DNA of 35,293 bases from Gemmatimonadota bacterium (GTDB lineage: Bacteria > Gemmatimonadota > Gemmatimonadetes > Gemmatimonadales > Gemmatimonadaceae), in assembly GCA_021298395.1 (NCBI GenBank), contig JAJTFH010000003.1, positions 80,138 to 115,430 on the forward strand, in the 5' to 3' direction. The position numbers were made by a program, and so were the translations under genes. Shown in pieces: positions 17,849-27,504 of this stretch (the first letter of the stretch is position 1; each line of letters opens with the position of its first letter). Under the pieces are notes generated by a model that was given only the letters and a program-made list of their open reading frames with translations, did no database searches and had not been told where the DNA came from.

Positions 17849-18975
17849 AGATCGGGATCACCTGTTATCCGACCTATGGAGGCTCGGGCGCCGTCGCGAC
17901 CGAGCTCGGAATCGCCTTGGCCGCGCGTGGTCACGAGGTGCACTTCATCTCCTACGAGCACCCCTTCCGGCTCCCGCACTTCCTCCCGCGCGTCTACTTC
18001 CACGAAGTCAGCATCGGGAACTACCCGCTCTTCGAATACCCGCCCTACGATCTCGCCCTCGCGGTGCGGATGCACGACGTGGCGCTGGCCCACGAACTCG
18101 ATCTCCTGCACGTGCACTACGCCATCCCGCATGCGACGAGCGCCTGGATCGCCAAGGAGATGTTACGCGAACAGGGTCGCGCCCTCCCCGTCGTCACCAC
18201 GCTCCACGGCACCGACATCACGATCGTCGGCCAGGATCATTCGTACCAAGCGATCACCAAGTTCTCGATCGAGCGTTCTGACCGGATCACCGCCGTCTCC
18301 CAGTGGTTGAAGGACGAGACCACCCGCGCCTTCGGATGCTCCGATTGTCCGATCGAGGTGATCCCGAACTTCGTCGATCCCACCGTCTTCGACCGGGCGC
18401 GCTATGGCGATGCGCTCCGGCAGGAGCTCGGGGGCGGGCGCCCCGTGCTGATGCACATCTCGAACTTCCGGCCGGTCAAGCGCGTCGTCGATGTGATCCG
18501 GGTCTTCGCTCGCGTCCGCGCGCAGCAGCCCTGCGTCCTCGTCATGGTCGGTGACGGTCCCGATCGGCACGCCGCCGAGGAGGAGGCGCGCCGGCTCGGC
18601 GTCGCCGCGGAGGTGCGATTCCTCGGGAAGATCGATACGGTCGCCCCACTCTTCGCCGCCGCCGATGTGTACGTCTTCCCGTCGGAGAGCGAGAGCTTCG
18701 GCCTGAGCGCGCTTGAGGCGCTCGCGAGCGGGGTCCCGGTGGTCGCGGCCCGTGTGGGTGGTGTGCCTGAGGTCGTCCGCGATGGGGTGACCGGGGCGCT
18801 CCTCCCGCTCGGCGACGTCGAGGGGATGGCGGAGGCGGTGCGTGGCTTCCTCGACCCCAGCCGCTGGCGCGAGGCGAGTGCCGCCGCGGCGGCCGACGCC
18901 CGGGCGCGCTTCGCCACCGGCGATGTGGTCGCGCAGTATGAGCGGCTCTACGCCGACGCGATGGACGGGCGGTAG
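17845..18975 (+). CDS. bshA: N-acetyl-alpha-D-glucosaminyl L-malate synthase BshA (bacillithiol synthesis)
   Basis: 376 residues from GTG 17845, overlapping the miaA stop, with AAGGAG at 17832-17837 seven bases upstream. The GT4 glycosyltransferase starts 'MKIGITCYPTYGGSGAVATELG', the clear BshA signature, followed by 'FHEVSIGNYPLFEYPPYDLAL', 'HVHYAIPHATSAW' and 'TTLHGTDITIVG'. The C-terminal half has the UDP-sugar motif 'PSESESFGLSALEALASGVPVV' with the conserved E-x7-E. BshA joins UDP-GlcNAc and L-malate in the first step of bacillithiol synthesis, a thiol used for redox balance and detoxification. The other genes (bshB, bshC) are not in this window. A generic GT4 sugar transferase is possible but much less likely. 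Confidence 0.92.
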   Translation: MKIGITCYPTYGGSGAVATELGIALAARGHEVHFISYEHPFRLPHFLPRVYFHEVSIGNYPLFEYPPYDLALAVRMHDVALAHELDLLHVHYAIPHATSAWIAKEMLREQGRALPVVTTLHGTDITIVGQDHSYQAITKFSIERSDRITAVSQWLKDETTRAFGCSDCPIEVIPNFVDPTVFDRARYGDALRQELGGGRPVLMHISNFRPVKRVVDVIRVFARVRAQQPCVLVMVGDGPDRHAAEEEARRLGVAAEVRFLGKIDTVAPLFAAADVYVFPSESESFGLSALEALASGVPVVAARVGGVPEVVRDGVTGALLPLGDVEGMAEAVRGFLDPSRWREASAAAAADARARFATGDVVAQYERLYADAMDGR

Positions 18976-18985
18976 CTTTCTCGCG

Positions 18986-19804
18986 ATGCAGGAACCGACC
19001 GTCTTCCAAGCCTTCGTCCTCGGATGCCTGCAGGGGCTCACTGAGTTCCTTCCGGTCTCGAGCTCGGCGCACCTCTCCCTCACCCCCTGGGTCTTCGGGT
19101 GGGCCCCGGCGGGACTGGGCTTCGATCTGGCCCTTCACATCGGCACGCTGATCACCCTCGCCTGGTACTTCCGGGCGGAGTGGCGCGCCGTCGCGATCGG
19201 TGGGGTCACGCTGCTGCGGCACCGACGCCCCGTCGATGATGCCTCGCGGCGCGCTTGGTTCATCGGCATCGCGACGATCCCTGCTGGGATCGGTGGGCTC
19301 GTGCTCGAGGATCTCGCGGAGACCGTCTTTCGCGCCCCGTTCATCACCGCCATCGCCCTCATCGTGATGGGCGGGGTGCTCTGGCTCGTCGATGCCAGGG
19401 TCCCGACGCGCCGCGCCCGCGACACCATGACCTGGCGTGATGCGCTCCTGATCGGGTGCGCACAGGTCCTCGCCTTGGTGCCTGGGGTCTCGCGCTCGGG
19501 GTCGACGATCACCGCGGGGCGCGCCCTCGGATTCGATCGCAGTGCCGCTGCCATCTTCTCCTTCGTGATGTCGATGCCGATCATCCTCGCGGCGGCACTC
19601 CTCAAGGTCCCCGAGGCGCTTCGTGAGACGGGACTCTCGCTCCCGATCGTCGTCGGGATCGCCTCGGCTGCGATCTCGAGCTGGATCGCGATCGCGGTCC
19701 TCCTCAAGTTCGTCTCGCACCGCGGGTACGGGATCTTCGCCGTCTATCGCGTCGCGCTCGGGGCGCTCATCCTCGTCCTCCTCGGGACCCGAGGGGCCTG
19801 GTGA
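18986..19804 (+). CDS. uppP: Undecaprenyl-diphosphatase UppP (BacA)
   Basis: 272 residues, mostly hydrophobic with about eight membrane segments. Start ATG 18986 lies ten bases after bshA. The family motifs are present: 'GLTEFLPVSSSAHL' at 17-30 (with Glu20) and 'PGVSRSGSTI' at about 164-173 with the catalytic Arg. It recycles undecaprenyl diphosphate to the monophosphate lipid carrier for peptidoglycan and other envelope polymers, and overproduction gives bacitracin resistance in other bacteria. A TAGCTT box overlapping the bshA stop lies 7 bases before the ATG, but no convincing -35 accompanies it. The stop overlaps the birA start (GTGA). Confidence 0.94.
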   Translation: MQEPTVFQAFVLGCLQGLTEFLPVSSSAHLSLTPWVFGWAPAGLGFDLALHIGTLITLAWYFRAEWRAVAIGGVTLLRHRRPVDDASRRAWFIGIATIPAGIGGLVLEDLAETVFRAPFITAIALIVMGGVLWLVDARVPTRRARDTMTWRDALLIGCAQVLALVPGVSRSGSTITAGRALGFDRSAAAIFSFVMSMPIILAAALLKVPEALRETGLSLPIVVGIASAAISSWIAIAVLLKFVSHRGYGIFAVYRVALGALILVLLGTRGAW

Positions 19805-20535
19805 CCTGGTTCGGGTGGACGGGAGAGGCGCTCGCCGCCTCGCTGGGCCTCCCGCAGGTGGAGGCGCACGTCGTCTGCCGGAGCACCATGGACCTCGCGC
19901 ATGCGCACGCCGCGGCCGGCGCACCGGGGGGTACGTTGGTGATCGCCGAGGCGCAGGAGGGGGGACGCGGTCGGAACGGCAAGGTCTGGTCCTCCGCGAT
20001 GCGTGCGGGGATCTGGATGACCCTCGTCGAGCGGCCGCGCGGTGATGCCACTGCGCTCGATCTGCTCTCGGTGCGCGTCGGGCTCCGGCTCGCGCCCGTC
20101 CTCGATCGGTGGACCAGTGCGCCGGTACGGCTCAAGTGGCCGAACGATCTCTGGGTCGGGGAACGCAAGCTCGCCGGCGTGCTCGTCGAGACGCGGTGGC
20201 GCGGGATGCACCCCGATTGGGTCGCGATCGGGGTCGGGATCAATCTCGAGGGGCCGGCGGATCATCCGCAGGCGACGGCCCTCGAGGGGGCCGACCCGGT
20301 CGAGGTGCTGGGCGAGGTGATCCCCGCGCTCCGGGCCGCCGCCAACGCCGGCGGGGCGCTCCGTGACGACGAGCTCGCCGACTTTGCGGCGCGTGATGTC
20401 GCCAAGGGTCGCACCCTTGCCGAGCCGATCGCGGGGGTCGCGCGTGGGCTCTCGCCGCTCGGGGAGTTGCTCGTCGCCACGTCGGAGGGGATCACCGCGG
20501 TCCGCGCCGGCTCCCTCACCTTTGCCACCGTCTGA
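19801..20535 (+). CDS. birA: Biotin--[acetyl-CoA-carboxylase] ligase, without DNA-binding domain
   Basis: 244 residues from GTG 19801, overlapping the uppP stop. It attaches biotin to the carboxyl carrier protein through biotinyl-AMP. The ligase signature 'GGRGRNGKVWSS' (residues about 54-65) and 'LKWPNDLWVGERKLAGVL' (about 111-128) are intact, followed by 'GVGINL'. The protein starts directly at the catalytic domain, so the N-terminal helix-turn-helix of repressor-type BirA is absent (class I, enzyme only). It therefore cannot repress biotin genes. It is followed after 11 bases by coaX, a common pairing. Confidence 0.92.
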   Translation: MTWFGWTGEALAASLGLPQVEAHVVCRSTMDLAHAHAAAGAPGGTLVIAEAQEGGRGRNGKVWSSAMRAGIWMTLVERPRGDATALDLLSVRVGLRLAPVLDRWTSAPVRLKWPNDLWVGERKLAGVLVETRWRGMHPDWVAIGVGINLEGPADHPQATALEGADPVEVLGEVIPALRAAANAGGALRDDELADFAARDVAKGRTLAEPIAGVARGLSPLGELLVATSEGITAVRAGSLTFATV

Positions 20536-20546
20536 CGGAGTTCGAG

Positions 20547-21320
20547 ATGCTACTCGTCGCTGATGTGGGGAACACCGAGACCACGCTGGGGCTCTGCGTC
20601 GATGGCGCGGTCCGGCACCATTGGCGCGTGACCACCGAGGCGGCGCGGACGCCGGACGAGGTGCACCTCCTCCTGCACGGGCTGTTGGCCGCCGCTGGTA
20701 TCGATGCGCGACAGCTGACCGGGGGTGCGATCGGCTCGGTCGTACCTTCAGTGACAGGGACGCTGGCCGAGTCGATGGGGCGGCTCATTGGGAAGGGTCC
20801 GGTGATCGTCGACGCGCGTTCGCCGCTGGGCATCACCCTCGCGGTCGACGAGCCGATGACGGTCGGCGCGGATCGGGTCATCAACACCCTGGCGGCCAGC
20901 CGGCTCTACGGGGTCGATTGCATCGTGGTCGATCTGGGGACGGCGACGACCTACGACTGCGTGACCGCGGATGGGGTCTTCCTCGGCGGGGTGATCCAGC
21001 CGGGGATACGCACCTCGGCGGAGACCCTGTTCCGGCGCACGGCGAAGTTGGCGGCCACCGAGCTCGTGCCGCCGGCGAAGGTGATCGGGACCCGCACCGA
21101 CGAGTGCATCCGATCGGGGGTGATCTACGGCGCCGCCGAGTCGGTGGATGGGATCGTCCGGCGCATCAAGCGGGAATGGCCGCGGCCTGGGGTGCCGAAG
21201 GTGGTGGCGACGGGTGGGCTGGCGGCGTTGATCCGGTCGCACTCCGCGGAGATCGAGCTCGCCGAGCCCGATCTCACGCTGATTGGCCTGTGCATGGCGC
21301 ACGGCATCCTGGCAGGGTGA
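20547..21320 (+). CDS. coaX: Type III pantothenate kinase CoaX
   Basis: 257 residues from ATG 20547, with GGAG about 9 bases upstream. It phosphorylates pantothenate in the first step of CoA synthesis. The acetate-kinase/Hsp70-like fold motifs are clear: 'DVGNTETTLGL' (phosphate 1, Asp6), 'GADRVINTLAA' near 107-117, and 'VVDLGTATTYDCV' near 127-139. Length equals the family norm. It is the last gene of the run beginning at scpA. The 61 bases that follow up to the groES promoter are AT-richer; only a weak CGCC/GGCG pairing is visible, so no firm terminator is called. Confidence 0.95.
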   Translation: MLLVADVGNTETTLGLCVDGAVRHHWRVTTEAARTPDEVHLLLHGLLAAAGIDARQLTGGAIGSVVPSVTGTLAESMGRLIGKGPVIVDARSPLGITLAVDEPMTVGADRVINTLAASRLYGVDCIVVDLGTATTYDCVTADGVFLGGVIQPGIRTSAETLFRRTAKLAATELVPPAKVIGTRTDECIRSGVIYGAAESVDGIVRRIKREWPRPGVPKVVATGGLAALIRSHSAEIELAEPDLTLIGLCMAHGILAG

Positions 21321-21381
21321 GTCTGCCATTAACGCCTTTATCTACATAGGGTTAGGCGAATAAACTGACAAAGTGGCGGAG

Positions 21382-21410
21382 TTGACTGGTACGTGGATTG
21401 CGACTAGAAT
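21382..21410 (+). promoter_or_regulatory. Sigma70-type promoter of groES-groEL
   Basis: -35 TTGACT 21382-21387, a 17-base spacer, and -10 TAGAAT 21405-21410, in a locally AT-rich stretch. The expected transcript start (about 21417) falls at the left edge of the CIRCE repeat. Confidence 0.88.
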
Positions 21411-21418
21411 TCATCGTG

Positions 21419-21445
21419 TTAGCACTCAACTATCATGAGTGCTAC
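21419..21445 (+). promoter_or_regulatory. CIRCE operator (HrcA binding site)
   Basis: TTAGCACTC 21419-21427, a nine-base spacer, and GAGTGCTAC 21437-21445: the CIRCE consensus with one mismatch in the final base. It sits immediately after the predicted transcript start, so HrcA bound here would block initiation; HrcA itself is assisted by GroEL in other bacteria, giving heat-shock feedback. Confidence 0.95.
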
Positions 21446-21489
21446 AACACCAATTCAATCCACCTTTTTCAGCAGGAGATCGAATACCC

Positions 21490-21795
21490 ATGGCAGCCAA
21501 GAACGCCGCCCAGAAGGTCGCGCCGCTGGCCGACCGCGTGGTCGTCAAGGCGATGGAGGAGGCCGAGCAGATGCGCGGCGGCCTCTACATCCCCGACACC
21601 GCCAAGGAAAAGCCGCAGCAGGGCGAGGTCATCGCCGTCGGCCCCGGCCGCACCGAGGACGGCAAGCGCGTCCCGATGGAAGTGAAGGCCGGTGACAAGG
21701 TCCTCTACGGCAAGTACTCCGGCACCGAGGTCACCATCGACGGTGTCCAGCTTCTCATCCTCCGCGAGAGCGACATCCTCGCGGTGGTCTCCTGA
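21490..21795 (+). CDS. groES: Co-chaperonin GroES
   Basis: 101 residues from ATG 21490, with AGGAG at 21474-21478; the frame is open further upstream through the CIRCE region, but the homologous start is here. It is the seven-subunit lid of the GroEL chamber. '[40 protein letters not shown]' region covers the beta-barrel start and the mobile loop (about residues 22-38, with the GGLYIP GroEL-contact motif), and '[14 protein letters not shown]' lies near 74-87. The sequence is intact. It is separated from groEL by 30 bases. Confidence 0.97.
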   Translation: MAAKNAAQKVAPLADRVVVKAMEEAEQMRGGLYIPDTAKEKPQQGEVIAVGPGRTEDGKRVPMEVKAGDKVLYGKYSGTEVTIDGVQLLILRESDILAVVS

Positions 21796-21813
21796 TCCCT
21801 CCCCAATCTCTGA

Positions 21814-24004
<2,191 letters not shown>

Positions 24005-24033
24005 GTCCGAGCTCCTGTGAGGATGGGAGAGGG

Positions 24034-25411
24034 TCAGTGCGCGCCGGCGCGGCCGGGGAGGGAGGGGACCTCCACCAGGGTGTAGTCGATGCCGCGAAGC
24101 ATCGCCGTGTCGCGGAAGTTGTACAGGATCTCGAGGACGTCCGGGTCGATCCGCTGGACCTGCCGCCCGTCGATCTCGATGCGCGCCCCCTCCGGCAGCT
24201 CCTCGAGGACGCTCAGGAGCGCCCCCTTGTTGAGGAAGTTCACGTAGGGGTGCAACTCGAAGCGCCGGCGCACCGCCCCCGTGGGGCTCACCTCGGTGAA
24301 GGGCGGGGCCTTGAGCATGTCGCGCAGGAGGAAGAAGATCCCGACCGCCATCCCGACGCCGATGCCGACGAGGAGATCGGTCACGAGTACGACGACGATC
24401 GTCGTGGCGTAGGGGATGAACTGCGAACGGCCCTGGACCCAGAGCCGCGGAGCGCACGATGACCCCCGTCAGTGGCAGACCCCCGATCAATCCCGAGAGG
24501 GTGTTCCCCACGCCCTGCGCGAGGAGCTCGCGGTTCGGCGGCGCCTCCCGCTTGTACGGATCCATCTTGTCCGTCGCTTCGAGGGAGAGCAGGGTCTCCA
24601 GCGACGCCACGATCCCCAAGGTGACGGCGACGCGCCAGACCACGGGATTCGTGATCGCGCCCCACGCCGGCATCGCGAACTGTTGCGCCCACTCGGCGCC
24701 ACTCGTGGGAATCGGGAGGGCCACCAGGTGCGTGGGGTCGATCGTCCACTCGGGCATCAGGCTCGGGAAGAGCGCGTTGAGTCCCACCCCCAGGAGCACC
24801 ACGGCGAGCGGGGCGGGGAGGAGCTTCGCTTTGGCCATCGGGGTCGCCGGCCACCCGAAGAGGATGATGAGCGAGAGGGCGGCGATGAGCGCCGCCCCAG
24901 GTTGGATCGCGCCGAACGCGTCGGCCACCGCCGAGAAGGTCGTCGCGTCGCCCCCTTGTTGGAACGATTCGTTCCCCATCGCATCGGTATCGTATCCCAC
25001 GGCATGCGGGAACTGCTTGAGGATCAGCACGATCCCGATCGCCGAGAGCATCCCCTTGATCACCGACGAGGGGAAGTAGTAGCCGATGATGCCGGCCCGC
25101 ACCGCCGCGAGCAGGAGCTGGATGAGGCCGCCGAGCACGACGGCGAGTAGGAAGGCGCGGTAGTCACCGAGGTCGGTGATCGCGGCGAGCACGATCGCCG
25201 TCAGGCCGGCCGCCGGCCCACTGACCATCAGGGCGGAGCCACTGATCGGAGCGACGATGAGCCCCCCGACGACCCCCGCGATGACCCCGGCGAAGAGGGG
25301 GGCGCCCGAGGCGAGGGCAATCCCGAGGCAGAGAGGGAGAGCGACGAGGAAGACGACGATCGAGGCCGGAGCGTCCGCCTTCCAGTCGATCTGTTGCGAG
25401 TGGGTGGTCAT
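24034..25411 (-). pseudogene. SulP-family anion (bicarbonate/sulfate) transporter, internally deleted and frameshifted
   Basis: From ATG 25411 about 320 residues read as a normal SulP permease: 'LVALPLCLGIALASGAPLFAG', 'SGPAAGL', 'AGIIGYYFPSSVIKGMLSAIG', 'SLETLLSLEATDKMDP' and 'GLIGGLPLTGVIVRS'. At about 24440-24450 the frame is lost. Another frame carries the proper C-terminus, from 'GRSQFIPYATTIVVVLVTDLLVGIGVGM' region through a STAS-like tail to TGA at 24034-24036. The family residues between VRS and GRSQF (roughly 60-70, including the conserved S-A-N-x-Q start and two or three membrane segments) are absent; the deletion must be 3n+2 bases. Reading on in the first frame gives Arg/Pro-rich nonsense that is open and happens to join the carbonic anhydrase frame. 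No insertion sequence or repeat marks the junction. As read it is non-functional. Confidence 0.85.
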
Positions 25412-25440
25412 GGGGGAGTCCGGGAGTGGAGCGACACCCC

Positions 25441-25469
25441 ATGCTAGTCACCGGTACATGGGATGTAAA
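25441..25469 (-). promoter_or_regulatory. Promoter of sulP
   Basis: On the minus strand, -35 TTTACA (25469-25464), a 17-base spacer, and -10 TAGCAT (25446-25441), in the 99-base gap after the MBL gene. The predicted start is about 23 bases before the sulP ATG, so transporter and carbonic anhydrase have their own transcript. Confidence 0.7.
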
Positions 25470-25510
25470 CCGCTCCCATTTACCCTCAGCGGGCGACCGG
25501 GGTTCCACGG

Positions 25511-26281
25511 TCAGAGCGCAAAGGCGAGTCGCGGTTCCCGTCGCGGGGCCGCCAGCACCGGCCTCGCGAATCCCGCGCGCCGCACCGCCGCCGTCACCGC
25601 CTGCTCCGCGAGCTCGGGGGTGTTGTTCACCGCGCTGAGATGCAGGAGCGAGATCGCCCGCAGCCCGGGATGCGTGACGGAGGCCGCGAGGGCGGCGCCC
25701 TGCGCATTGCTCAGATGCCCGCGTCCCCCGCGCACGCGCTCCTGCAACGCCGGGGTGTAGGGCCCGGTGCGCAGCATCTCCGCATCGTGGTTCGCCTCGA
25801 GCAGCAGCGCATCGCAGCGCGCGAAGCTCCCATAGAGTTCATCTGGTACCGCGCCCAGATCATGCGCGACCCCCACGCGAGCGCCAGACCCTGCTGCGGT
25901 CACGGTAAAGGCGAAGCAACTCGCCGCATCGTGCGGGACCGCGATCGCCTCGATGGTGAACCCATCGATCGCTACCGGGACCCCCGGCGCGATCGGTCGC
26001 CGCCAGCGCGCCTCGATGTCCGGCAGGGCGAGCAGGGTGCCGGCGGAAGCGTAGACGGGCCACCGGTACTTCTTCTGGGCGCGCTCCGCCCCCTGCGCGT
26101 GATCGATGTGCTCGTGCGTCATGAGCAGGGCACTGATCGATTCGGGCGCGATCCCGAGGGTGCGGAGGCGCACCGCGATCGCTCGCGGGCCGAACCCGCA
26201 GTCGATCAGGATCCGAGAGGCCCCACACTCGAGGACGATGGCATTCCCGGAGCTGCCGCTCCCAAGGGTCCAGCCACGCAT
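25511..26281 (-). CDS. MBL-fold metallo-hydrolase (WalJ/YycJ-like)
   Basis: 256 residues from the ATG at 26281; the frame is open upstream but overlaps the preceding gene with unrelated sequence. It begins 'LGSGSSGNAIVLE', typical of the YycJ/WalJ group, followed by 'LIDCGFGPRAI' and the metal motif 'THEHIDH' (H-x-H-x-D-H). Later residues 'HDLG' and 'LEANHD' supply the remaining metal ligands, and 'GHLSNAQGA' is the C-terminal His motif. The group comprises metal-dependent nucleases or phosphodiesterases; the WalJ member is linked to cell-wall and DNA-replication coordination in Firmicutes. The substrate here is unknown. It follows the GlmU-like gene by 23 bases and ends the four-gene minus-strand unit. 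Confidence 0.85.
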   Translation of the reverse strand: MRGWTLGSGSSGNAIVLECGASRILIDCGFGPRAIAVRLRTLGIAPESISALLMTHEHIDHAQGAERAQKKYRWPVYASAGTLLALPDIEARWRRPIAPGVPVAIDGFTIEAIAVPHDAASCFAFTVTAAGSGARVGVAHDLGAVPDELYGSFARCDALLLEANHDAEMLRTGPYTPALQERVRGGRGHLSNAQGAALAASVTHPGLRAISLLHLSAVNNTPELAEQAVTAAVRRAGFARPVLAAPRREPRLAFAL

Positions 26282-26304
26282 CGCGTGTGCGTGGGGTACG
26301 GCGG

Positions 26305-27504
26305 TCAGACCGACCAGCGTGCCGCGTGCGCGGCCGCGAGACAGTCCCGCATCTCGGCGCTCAGCGTGCGACCCCGGCGTTGCATCATCCGCTCGGCGAC
26401 GAGGAGGAACTTGTCGAGCGCGAAGAGCTCCCAATGTGAGGCCTCGCCCCAGGCGAAGGGGGCGACGACCTTCGCCGGCATCGGCGTGCCGAAGCAGTTC
26501 GCACCCGCACCGATGACCCCGCCCGTGGTGAGGCGCGTCCCGATCCCCGTCTTCACATGGTCGCCGATCAGGCTGCCCAGGAACTGCATCCCGGTGTCCC
26601 GCATCCCGCTGGGGGACCAGCAGCTCACCGTGCCATAGGAGTTCTTGAGGTTGCTCGTGATCGTGCCGGCACCGAGGTTCGCCCAGCGGCCGATCACCGA
26701 GTGCCCCACGAAGCCGTCATGCCCCTTATTGGCATGGCCGATCACGATCGCGACGCTCAGCTCGCCATGCACCTTGCTCCGCTCGCCGATGCTGCAACAG
26801 GCGACGCGTCCCCCGGCGACGATGGCATCCTCGCCGATCACGCAGGGGCCGACGAGCCGCGTGAAGGCCTGCACCAGCGCCCCGCGCTGCACGACCACGG
26901 CGCCCGCGGTGGCGTCGATCAGCACCATCGGCTCGATGGTCGCGCTCGGGTCGACGTGCACGGGATGCGTGCCAAGCACCGTGAGCCCCACTGGGCGGTG
27001 GGGCGCTGATGGGATCTCGGCCACCGTGTCGGCGGCGAGCATCTCAGGGAGATGACGGATCAGATCCCACGCGGCGTCGAGCCACCACCCCTCGGCGCGC
27101 GCCATGACGCCGGTGCGCGTCCCGAGGGACTCGAGCGAGGCGGTGCCATCGGCGAGCGCGGTCACCGGGGTGTCGGCGGCGAGTCGCACCGCGGCGATCC
27201 GGTTCCCGATCATCACCATCGTCGTCCCACTCGCGACGCGCACCGTGAGCGCCGGCGCACAGCGGGCGTGCACCACGACGGTGCCGGCGGGGAGCACGCC
27301 GGTGATGGCGTTCGGTGCTCCCGGCTCCTCGAACCGAGCGAGGTGCGCCGCGCCGACGAAGCCGATCGCCTCGAGGCCGAGCACCTGCGCCCACCGCTCG
27401 CGGATGAGGCGGCTCCCGGCACGGAGCTCCCCTGCCGGTCGCGTGAGCGCGAACGGCTCGAGGGTGCGCGCGATGGCGTCGTCGTAGAGGACGAACCCGC
27501 TCAC
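26305..27504 (-). CDS. GlmU-like sugar nucleotidyl/acetyl transferase (alternative bacterial GlmU type)
   Basis: 399 residues from GTG 27504, overlapping the stop of the upstream guanylyltransferase (GTGA). The N-terminal part opens 'LYDDAIARTLEPFALTRPAGELRAG', the mark of the putative alternative GlmU family known mainly from Bacteroidetes and relatives, rather than the classical 'VILAAGKGTRM' nucleotidyl motif. The C-terminal half (about 180-350) is a left-handed beta-helix built from hexapeptide repeats ('VGPCVIGEDAIVAGG', 'KGHDGFVGHSVIGRWANLGAGTITSN', 'TGIGTRLTTGGVIGAGAN'). It may make UDP-GlcNAc or a related activated sugar; this is a family prediction not tested here. Its neighbour makes GDP-mannose, so the unit likely supplies envelope polysaccharide precursors. 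Confidence 0.8.
   Translation of the reverse strand: MSGFVLYDDAIARTLEPFALTRPAGELRAGSRLIRERWAQVLGLEAIGFVGAAHLARFEEPGAPNAITGVLPAGTVVVHARCAPALTVRVASGTTMVMIGNRIAAVRLAADTPVTALADGTASLESLGTRTGVMARAEGWWLDAAWDLIRHLPEMLAADTVAEIPSAPHRPVGLTVLGTHPVHVDPSATIEPMVLIDATAGAVVVQRGALVQAFTRLVGPCVIGEDAIVAGGRVACCSIGERSKVHGELSVAIVIGHANKGHDGFVGHSVIGRWANLGAGTITSNLKNSYGTVSCWSPSGMRDTGMQFLGSLIGDHVKTGIGTRLTTGGVIGAGANCFGTPMPAKVVAPFAWGEASHWELFALDKFLLVAERMMQRRGRTLSAEMRDCLAAAHAARWSV

Noticed and set aside
24400-24500. Insertion sequence or recombination repeat at the sulP deletion
   Set aside because: No inverted terminal repeats, no target duplication and no direct repeats could be seen at the junction.
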